From an uncultured Negativicutes bacterium (GTDB lineage: Bacteria; Bacillota; Negativicutes; Acidaminococcales; Acidaminococcaceae), in assembly GCA_937926555.1 (NCBI GenBank), contig CALAZX010000178.1, positions 1 through 11,234 of the forward strand: 11,234 nt of DNA. The letters run 5' to 3'. The position numbers and the translations under genes were made by a program. The notes under the pieces are model-generated. The model was not told the origin of the DNA. It was given only the letters and a program-made list of their open reading frames with translations, and ran no database searches. Below are positions 5,472-11,234 of the stretch, piece after piece; position 1 is the first letter of the stretch; each line of letters begins with the position of its first letter.

Positions 5472-5563
5472 ACAGAAGCAAGACCGGCGGACCGGACCCG
5501 GCTGCCGGCTCATGAAGATAGAAGTCTGATTCAGAACGTCACAGTACAGATTGGACGGGAACA

Positions 5564-7972
5564 ATGACAAATTACAAGCGATGGAAAGTACAGGAATACG
5601 ATAGGGGACTGGCCCGGGACCTGGCGCAGAAGCTCCAGGTGTCGCCGCTGATCACGGGGATCCTGCTGAAACGGGGCATGAGCACCGAGGAGGAGATGCG
5701 GGAGTTCCTGTTCGGGGCGGCGGAGCCCTACCATGACCCCTTTCTCATGAAAGACATGCTGCCGGCCTGCCAGCGCATCCTGCAGGCGGTGGAGAATGGC
5801 GAGCCCATCACGGTCTACGGGGACTACGATGTGGACGGCATGTCCTCCAGCTCTCTGCTGTATCTTTACCTGCAGAGCCTGGGGGGACGGGTGCGCACCT
5901 ACATCCCCAAGCGCAAGGAGGAGGGCTACGGTCTGAACTCCGAGGCGCTGCAGACACTGTATGACGAGGGTGTGCGCCTGGTGCTCACGGTGGATACCGG
6001 CATCAGCGGAGCCCGTGAGGTGGCGGAGGCCCCCGAGGGCATGGACATCATCATCACGGACCATCACACACCGCCGGAGATTCTGCCGGCGGCTTTCGCC
6101 GTGGTGAATCCGAAACAGCCGGGCTGCGCCTATCCCTTCAAGGACCTGTGCGGCGCCGGCATCGCCTTCAAGGTGTGCCAGGCTCTGCACAAGCTGCGGC
6201 ATCCGGACCTGCCTCTGTGGGAGGAGATCACGGAGCTGCCGGCCCTGGGCACCGTGGCGGACATCGTGCCCCTGAAAGGGGAGAACCGGACCATCGTGCG
6301 GCGGGGACTGGCGAAAATGCCCACCACGCCGCTGGTGGGGTTGCAGAAACTGATCGAGGTCAGCGGCTGCGGCAGGAACGGCTCCATCTCCTCGGAGAAC
6401 ATCGGTTTCGGGCTGGCACCCCGGCTCAACGCCGTGGGCCGTCTGGAACACGCACAGCGTGCGGTGGAGCTGCTGGTGTCGAGAGACCCGGTGGAGGCCG
6501 CCCTCATCGCGGAGGAGCTGAACCGGGAGAACGCGCTGCGCCAGGAGATCACCCAGGAGATTTTCGAGGACGCGGAGCGGATGCTGGCGGAGCGGGACCA
6601 TATCGACACCGCCATCGTGCTGGCCAAGGAGGGCTGGCATGCCGGCGTTATCGGCATCGTGGCGTCCCGGCTGGTGGACAAGTACCATCTGCCGGCAATC
6701 CTGCTGAGCATTGACGGGGACACGGCCAAGGGCTCCTGCCGGAGCATCCCGCCGCTGAACCTGTATGAGGCCATCAAGGCCTGCTCCGACGACCTGGTGC
6801 AGTTCGGCGGCCATCACCAGGCGGCCGGCCTGACCCTGGAGCGGAGCAAGATAGACGATTTCCGCCGGCATTTCCGCCAGGCGGTGGCTGCGGCGCTGAA
6901 GCCGGAGGATTACGATCCGGAGCTGGAAGTGGACGTGGTGGTGGAGCCGGGACAGGAGATCACACTGGAGGTGCTGGAGCAGCTGTCGCTGCTGGAGCCT
7001 TTCGGCTGCGAGAACCCCACGCCGGTCTTCGCCATGACGGACACCGTGCTGACCCGGCCCCGGGCCATCGGCAAGGAGAAGAACCACCTGCGGTTCTGGG
7101 CCGAAGAGGATGGCGTCAGCTACCAGAGCATCATGTGGCGGGGCGCCAAATACCTGCCCTCCCTGGGATACAGCACCCGGGCGGACCTGGCCTTCAAACC
7201 CCGGCTGAACGTCTATATGGACCGGGAGAGCGTGAACCTGCACGTCATGGCCATCGCCCAGCCCCTGACGGTGTATGACTGCCGCAGGATGGATGCGGAC
7301 AAGGACCTGGTGCTGCAGAAGTTCCTCCGGACAGCCAACCGGCTGACGCTGTTCCTCAATCCGGGCAGCGGCGCGGCGGAGCGGTTCGCCGGCATCCCCC
7401 AGGTGAAGGTGCGGTATTACGGCGAGCATTGCGGACCGGAGGAGGACCTGGTTGTCTTCTACGAGATCCCCTGCCGGCATATCTTCACGGCGGAGGATTT
7501 TCCCCTGGCTCCGGTGGAACAGCGCCGGCCCGGGGAGAAAGAGGCGGGACCTGCGCTGCTGCTCCTCTACAACCAGCAGGACAGCAGGGCCCTGCAGGAG
7601 AGTATCAGCGGGGAGTGCCCCGACGACCGGCATCTGCGGGAGGCCTATACCGGCATCAAGAAGCTGCTGGACAGCTGCCCAGGCGACAGCAAGGACCACT
7701 GCATCCCTATGGAGGAGGCGGTGGCGAAGGCGCTGGAGCTGTGGAATCTCAGACTGTCCCCAACGGACCTGGAGATTTTCACGGAACAGGGCTATTTCCG
7801 CCTGGAGAACGGAATCATCAGCTGGGGGAACCCCCGGTTCAACAAACTGGAGAACTCCCGGGTCTACACCCGGGGGCTGGCCCGGCGACAGGCGCTGGAG
7901 CAAGTGCTGGACACGGCCCTGCGGACAAGCCCGGAGGATATCCGGAACTGCTTCCTGCAGCGGCGGGCCTGA
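5564..7972 (+). CDS. recJ: Single-stranded-DNA-specific 5'-3' exonuclease RecJ
   Basis: The 802-residue protein is a DHH-family exonuclease that degrades single-stranded DNA 5' to 3' in RecF-pathway recombination, mismatch repair and base-excision repair. Domain order: DHH catalytic core with DYDVDG (87-92), DTG (144-146), DHH (166-168), LCGAGIAFK (195-203), GTVADIVPL (229-237) and LAPRLNAVGRL (284-294); a linking helix at about 310-345; DHHA1 with GWHAGVIGIVASRL (357-370), SCRS (391-394) and FGGHHQAAG (414-422); an OB-like DNA-binding part at about 450-570; then a C-terminal region to 802 of the kind seen in Firmicutes RecJ (about 780 residues in Bacillus) and absent from the shorter E. coli enzyme. 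All metal-binding Asp and His motifs are present. The ATG at 5564 has only a weak SD-like GGGA close by; a residue 1 here agrees with the family N-terminus (KRWKV). In many Firmicutes apt follows recJ; here rel comes directly, 143 bases on. Confidence 0.97.
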   Translation: MTNYKRWKVQEYDRGLARDLAQKLQVSPLITGILLKRGMSTEEEMREFLFGAAEPYHDPFLMKDMLPACQRILQAVENGEPITVYGDYDVDGMSSSSLLYLYLQSLGGRVRTYIPKRKEEGYGLNSEALQTLYDEGVRLVLTVDTGISGAREVAEAPEGMDIIITDHHTPPEILPAAFAVVNPKQPGCAYPFKDLCGAGIAFKVCQALHKLRHPDLPLWEEITELPALGTVADIVPLKGENRTIVRRGLAKMPTTPLVGLQKLIEVSGCGRNGSISSENIGFGLAPRLNAVGRLEHAQRAVELLVSRDPVEAALIAEELNRENALRQEITQEIFEDAERMLAERDHIDTAIVLAKEGWHAGVIGIVASRLVDKYHLPAILLSIDGDTAKGSCRSIPPLNLYEAIKACSDDLVQFGGHHQAAGLTLERSKIDDFRRHFRQAVAAALKPEDYDPELEVDVVVEPGQEITLEVLEQLSLLEPFGCENPTPVFAMTDTVLTRPRAIGKEKNHLRFWAEEDGVSYQSIMWRGAKYLPSLGYSTRADLAFKPRLNVYMDRESVNLHVMAIAQPLTVYDCRRMDADKDLVLQKFLRTANRLTLFLNPGSGAAERFAGIPQVKVRYYGEHCGPEEDLVVFYEIPCRHIFTAEDFPLAPVEQRRPGEKEAGPALLLLYNQQDSRALQESISGECPDDRHLREAYTGIKKLLDSCPGDSKDHCIPMEEAVAKALELWNLRLSPTDLEIFTEQGYFRLENGIISWGNPRFNKLENSRVYTRGLARRQALEQVLDTALRTSPEDIRNCFLQRRA

Positions 7973-8115
7973 GCTTGAGCCTGAGCATACCGTGCTGACA
8001 GGTGCGGTGTGAAAGAGAATGGAAGTATGACCGCTGCGGCGGCGCATGAGCGTCCGGCCGCCGGCGGAGAAATATAATGGCCGTCATGATGACGGATATG
8101 GGGAGGAAACGGAAG

Positions 8116-10395
8116 ATGCCTTCAACGGAAAGCAAACCTATCAGTGTCGAGGACTTTTTCGACTACCTGACCGGGTATCTGGAACCGGACCAGGTGGCCT
8201 ACGTCCATAAGGCCTATGAGCTGGCGGCGCGGGTCCATGCGGACCAGAAACGCCGCTCCGGGGAGCCGTACATCATTCATCCAACCCAGGTGGCATATAT
8301 CCTGGCGCAGATGAAGATGGACGAGGAGACCCTGGCGGCGGCTTTTCTCCATGATGTGGTGGAGGACACGGACACCACGCTGGAGGAGCTGAAAGAGCAG
8401 TTCGGCGCCAAAGTGGCCATGCTGGTGGACGGTGTCACCAAGCTGGGACGGATCGAGTATATCTCCAAGGAGGAGCAGCAGATCGAGAACTACCGCAAGA
8501 TGTTCCTGGCCATGGCCAAGGACATCCGGGTGGTCATCATCAAGCTGGCGGACCGTCTGCACAACATGAGGACCATGAAATTCATGCCTCCCCACAAACA
8601 GCAGTCCATTTCCAAGGAGACCCTGGAGATCTACGCGCCCCTGGCCAACCGGCTGGGTATCTACACCATCAAATGGGAGCTGGAGGACCTGGCGTTCCGC
8701 TACCGCAATCCGGAAGTGTACTACAACCTGGTGGAACAGGTGAAGGTGAAACGCCGGGAGCGGGAGGCCATGATCAGGGACGCCATGGCCCAGATGACGG
8801 CGGAGCTGGACAAAGTGCATATCAAATGCGAGATCCAGGGCCGTCCCAAGAATTTCTACAGCATCTACAAGAAGATGCTCCGGGACCACAAGGAGCTTAA
8901 CGAGATATACGACCTGCTGGCCATCCGCGTGCTGGTGGACAGCGTCAAGGACTGCTACGGCGCGCTGGGCGTGGTCCACAGCCTGTGGCGTCCTATCCCG
9001 GGACGGTTCAAGGACTATGTGGCCGTGCCGAAATCCAACATGTACCAGTCGCTGCACACCACGGTGCTCTTCACCAACGGCCAGCCCCTGGAGATCCAGA
9101 TCCGGACCTTCGAGATGCACCGGATCAGCGAGTTCGGCGTGGCGGCCCACTGGCGCTACAAGGAGAGCGGCGGTTCCAATCCCGCCTCCGGCAGCACCCG
9201 GGCCTATGCGGACAAACTGTCCTGGCTGCGTCAGCTGCTGGAATGGCATAACGACATGAGTGATTCACGGGATTTCGTCAACGCGGTGAAGCTGGACGTC
9301 TTCGCCGACGAGGTCTTCGTGTTCACCCCCCGGGGCGATGTCATCGACCTGCCTGTAGGGGCGGTGCCCATCGACTTCGCCTACCGGATTCATACCGACG
9401 TGGGCAACCGCTGCATCGGCGCCAAGGTCAACGGCCGCATCGTGCCGCTGGACTTCAAGCTGAGCAACGGCGACATCGTGGAGGTCATCACCTCCAAACA
9501 GGCTTCGGGACCCAGCCGCGACTGGATCAACATCGCCGGCTCCTCCGACACCAGGAACAAGATCCGCTCCTGGTTCAAGAAGGAGCGCCGGGAGGAGAAC
9601 ATCCAGCGGGGCAAGGACATCCTGGACAAGGAGTGCAAGCGTCTGGGCTACGAGCCCAAGACACTGATCAGCCAGGAGAAGCTGAAGGCCATCGCCGACA
9701 GGAACCGCCTGGACAGCGTGGACTCCCTGATGGCGTCCCTTGGCTATGGAGGCTGCACCGTGAACAGTATCATGACCCGGCTCATCGAGGAGTACAAGCA
9801 GGAGCAGAAGCTGGCTCCCGGCGGCCGTGACCTGAAAGAGATTCTGGACGGGCTGAAGACAAGAAGTTCCAAAGCCAAGTCCAGTCATGGTATACTGGTG
9901 AAAGGCGAGGACGGCATCCTGGTGAAGCTGGCCCGGTGCTGCAACCCGGTGCCCGGCGACCCGGTCATCGGCTATATCACCCGGGGCAACGGCATCTCCG
10001 TCCACCGGAAGGACTGCCCCAACGTGATGAGCAACAATCCGGAGGAGCAGCGCCGGCTGATCGAGGTCACCTGGGACCTGGCCACCGATGCGGTGTACAA
10101 GTCCAATGTGGTGATCAGCGCCCAGGACAAACCGGGTCTCATCATGGACATCATGATGGTCATCAGCGAGAGCAAGATCAATATCAACAACGTCCACAGC
10201 CATACGGAAAAGAACAAGATCGCCCTGATCAATCTGGGTCTGGATATCTCCAACACAGCGCAGCTGCAGGATATCATGAGCCGGATCAGACGGATCCAGG
10301 GTGTCTACAATGTGGAACGTCTGACTGCGGGCTATATCAGTTCGGATGATAAGAGCCGCGGCAAGAACAATGCGGGAGGTAAAAAGAAGAAATGA
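8116..10395 (+). CDS. rel: Bifunctional (p)ppGpp synthetase/hydrolase, Rel/SpoT family
   Basis: The 759-residue protein makes pppGpp or ppGpp from ATP plus GTP or GDP and degrades them, setting the stringent response. Domains in order: HD hydrolase with HP (55-56), HDVVEDT (79-85) and KLADRLHNMRT (143-153); synthetase with GRPKNFYSIYKKM (242-254), YDLLAIRVLV (265-274), RFKDYVAVPKSNMYQSLH (297-314) and EIQIRTFEMH (326-335); TGS (about 394-456); helical and zinc-finger regions with ARCCNPVPGD (606-615) and HRKDCPN (630-636); ACT (about 663-740). The RFKD form of the synthetase motif and the intact HD and ED residues both indicate a bifunctional Rel rather than a synthetase-only RelA. The short tail after ACT is Lys-rich and ends KKKK. 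The ATG at 8116 has GGGAGG at 8101-8106, nine bases upstream; an ATG at 8077 with GGAG would add 13 residues. TATAAT at 8073-8078 lacks a good -35. The next gene overlaps by four bases. Confidence 0.96.
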   Translation: MPSTESKPISVEDFFDYLTGYLEPDQVAYVHKAYELAARVHADQKRRSGEPYIIHPTQVAYILAQMKMDEETLAAAFLHDVVEDTDTTLEELKEQFGAKVAMLVDGVTKLGRIEYISKEEQQIENYRKMFLAMAKDIRVVIIKLADRLHNMRTMKFMPPHKQQSISKETLEIYAPLANRLGIYTIKWELEDLAFRYRNPEVYYNLVEQVKVKRREREAMIRDAMAQMTAELDKVHIKCEIQGRPKNFYSIYKKMLRDHKELNEIYDLLAIRVLVDSVKDCYGALGVVHSLWRPIPGRFKDYVAVPKSNMYQSLHTTVLFTNGQPLEIQIRTFEMHRISEFGVAAHWRYKESGGSNPASGSTRAYADKLSWLRQLLEWHNDMSDSRDFVNAVKLDVFADEVFVFTPRGDVIDLPVGAVPIDFAYRIHTDVGNRCIGAKVNGRIVPLDFKLSNGDIVEVITSKQASGPSRDWINIAGSSDTRNKIRSWFKKERREENIQRGKDILDKECKRLGYEPKTLISQEKLKAIADRNRLDSVDSLMASLGYGGCTVNSIMTRLIEEYKQEQKLAPGGRDLKEILDGLKTRSSKAKSSHGILVKGEDGILVKLARCCNPVPGDPVIGYITRGNGISVHRKDCPNVMSNNPEEQRRLIEVTWDLATDAVYKSNVVISAQDKPGLIMDIMMVISESKININNVHSHTEKNKIALINLGLDISNTAQLQDIMSRIRRIQGVYNVERLTAGYISSDDKSRGKNNAGGKKKK

Positions 10396-11006
10396 AGATC
10401 AAACAGATTCAAGTAGGACCTATCGGAACCAACTGCTACCTTGTGGAGAACGAGGAGACGCACCATGCGGTGCTGGTGGATCCCGGCGATGACGGGGACC
10501 GCCTGATGGACCTGATCCGCCAGGAGGGGCTCACCATCGACGCCATCCTCCTGACCCATGGCCATCTGGACCATATCAACGGGCTGAAGGAAGTCCGTGA
10601 GGGTACCGGCGCCAAGGTGTACATCCATCACGGCGAAGCGGACCGTCTGGTCCATGCGAAATCCATGTTCTTCCCCGGCGCGCCGAAAGATTTCGGCAAG
10701 GCCGACGTGGAATACAAGGACGGCGACGTGATCGAGGCCGCCGGCTACAAATTCGAAGTGCTGGCCACACCGGGCCATACTCCCGGCGGTGTCTGCCTGA
10801 AAGTGGGGGACGTGGTGTTCTGCGGCGACACGGTGTTCCTGGAATCCATCGGCCGCACGGACCTGCCCGGCGGTTCCTACGACGAGCTGCTGGAATCCAT
10901 CCGGAGCAAGATCCTGCCGCTGGATGACGAAGTGATGCTCCTGCCGGGCCACGGCCCGTCCACCACGGTGGGCTGGGAGCGGAAACGGAATCCGTTCCTC
11001 CAGTGA
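10392..11006 (+). CDS. MBL-fold metallohydrolase, single-domain glyoxalase II-like
   Basis: The 204-residue cytoplasmic protein has a complete metallo-beta-lactamase fold metal site: THGHLDH (55-61, with H56, H58, D60 and H61), H129 in TPGHTPGG, D146 in CGDTVF and H187 in PGHGPST. The N-terminus (VGPIGTNCYLVE, 9-20) and the end (GWERKRNPFL) match the short YcbL-like group, which resembles hydroxyacylglutathione hydrolase but lacks its C-terminal substrate domain. Members hydrolyse thioesters of small thiols; the true substrate is not evident. Its ATG overlaps the rel stop as ATGA, so translation is likely coupled; GGGAGG at 10374-10379 inside the end of rel is the probable SD, with a rather long spacing of 12. 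In many Firmicutes dtd lies between rel and this gene; it is absent here. Family confident, substrate unknown. Confidence 0.92.
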   Translation: MKIKQIQVGPIGTNCYLVENEETHHAVLVDPGDDGDRLMDLIRQEGLTIDAILLTHGHLDHINGLKEVREGTGAKVYIHHGEADRLVHAKSMFFPGAPKDFGKADVEYKDGDVIEAAGYKFEVLATPGHTPGGVCLKVGDVVFCGDTVFLESIGRTDLPGGSYDELLESIRSKILPLDDEVMLLPGHGPSTTVGWERKRNPFLQ

Positions 11007-11011
11007 GAGAA

Positions 11012-11070
11012 CGGCCCGGAACCCGGCGGAGAAGCGGGGGACGGCTGTGAAACGCGGCCGGTCCGGGCTG
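11012..11070 (+). other. GC-rich inverted repeat after the MBL-fold gene
   Basis: CGGCCCGGA (11012-11020) pairs with TCCGGGCTG (11062-11070), 9 bp with one wobble, around 41 GC-rich bases that can pair further. Four T's follow only after nine bases (11080-11083), so this is a poor intrinsic terminator; it may mark the 3' end of the rel unit. Confidence 0.25.
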
Positions 11071-11101
11071 CACGATAAATTTTGATGATGAAGTGGGTGC
11101 T

Positions 11102-11234
11102 ATGAGAAAAATCGGTTATTGGCAGTACATACAACGACATACTGCGTTCAAGGTGCTGATAGCGGTGATTGTCTCCGCTGTCCTGTACTGGCTGAGCTCG
11201 TTCCTTTTCCCGATTCTGCTGTCTATCGGACTGG
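11102..11234 (+). CDS. Integral membrane protein, N-terminal 44 residues, truncated by the window edge; possibly AI-2E/PerM family transporter
   Basis: An ATG at 11102 opens a frame with no stop to the window end. A short polar, basic start (MRKIGYWQYIQRH) is followed by a hydrophobic stretch at about 17-44 with a Pro at 37, consistent with a first membrane segment and re-entrant turn. That pattern occurs at the start of AI-2E/PerM family permeases, but 44 residues cannot prove it. No strong SD is visible, so another start (GTG at 11093) is possible. Confidence 0.5.
   Translation, partial: MRKIGYWQYIQRHTAFKVLIAVIVSAVLYWLSSFLFPILLSIGL

Noticed and set aside
5351..5515. A 54-codon plus-strand frame in the recJ leader, and minus-strand frames over the same block
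   Set aside because: They have no SD of note (5351 overlaps the -10), an Arg-rich translation typical of palindromic repeats, and they cross strong inverted repeats.
5531..8047. An 838-codon open frame on the minus strand across the whole of recJ
   Set aside because: It mirrors recJ with its clear DHH and DHHA1 motifs. The translation is rich in Gln, His, Arg and Pro with no family likeness, as expected from the antisense of a GC-rich gene.
8077..8115. Longer rel start at 8077
   Set aside because: It is possible (GGAG seven bases upstream) but adds 13 residues before the usual family start, while 8116 has the stronger GGGAGG. Kept as an alternative only.
8122..10203. Long minus-strand frames opposite rel
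   Set aside because: They lie opposite an unmistakable rel gene and have shadow-type composition (His, Gln, Val, Asp rich) with no motif.
1..11234. CRISPR array, insertion sequence, phage attachment or defence system
   Set aside because: No regularly spaced direct repeats, no transposase or integrase, and no defence-type domains were found; the tRNA-Leu 3' end shows no downstream duplicate in the window.

Overview
The window looks like a chromosomal segment from a diderm Firmicute of the Negativicutes, perhaps an Acidaminococcus-like genus. Two things point there: an outer-membrane trimeric autotransporter (YadA-type anchor) sits beside genes of Firmicutes type, namely one long bifunctional Rel, a RecJ with the extra C-terminal region usual in Firmicutes, and a probable ECF-type S component. 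The base composition is GC-rich. The taxon is an inference from gene content; no rRNA or other decisive marker is present. Every gene I can support is on the + strand.

Region 1 (1-1321) is the C-terminal part of a trimeric autotransporter adhesin, closed by a strong intrinsic terminator. Region 2 (1351-3435) is a probable operon of three genes: a PaaI-like hotdog thioesterase, a class IV aminotransferase-fold protein that has lost its PLP-binding lysine, and an overlapping small integral membrane protein resembling an ECF S component. The second gene is the most unusual thing in the window. Region 3 (3440-3620) is a tRNA-Leu(CAA) gene with its own promoter, encoded CCA and terminator. Region 4 (3629-4145) is a one-gene unit for an unrecognised 110-residue protein with its own promoter and terminator. 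Region 5 (4144-5215) is endonuclease IV (nfo) behind a leader of about 200 bases that may hold a tiny ORF. Region 6 (5216-5563) is a 348-base gap of nested GC-rich inverted repeats built on TCCGGA, with a good promoter in the middle, leading into recJ. Region 7 (5564-11006) is recJ, rel and a metallo-beta-lactamase-fold hydrolase, the last two overlapping by ATGA. Region 8 (11102-11234) is the start of a membrane protein cut by the window edge.

The genes do not form one new system. nfo and recJ both serve DNA repair, and rel sets the stringent response. The recJ-rel neighbourhood resembles the common Firmicutes recJ-apt-rel-dtd arrangement, but without apt and dtd. The points worth a second look are the lysine-less aminotransferase-fold protein coupled to a membrane protein, the coiled-coil tail placed after the autotransporter barrel, and the repeat-rich leader before recJ.
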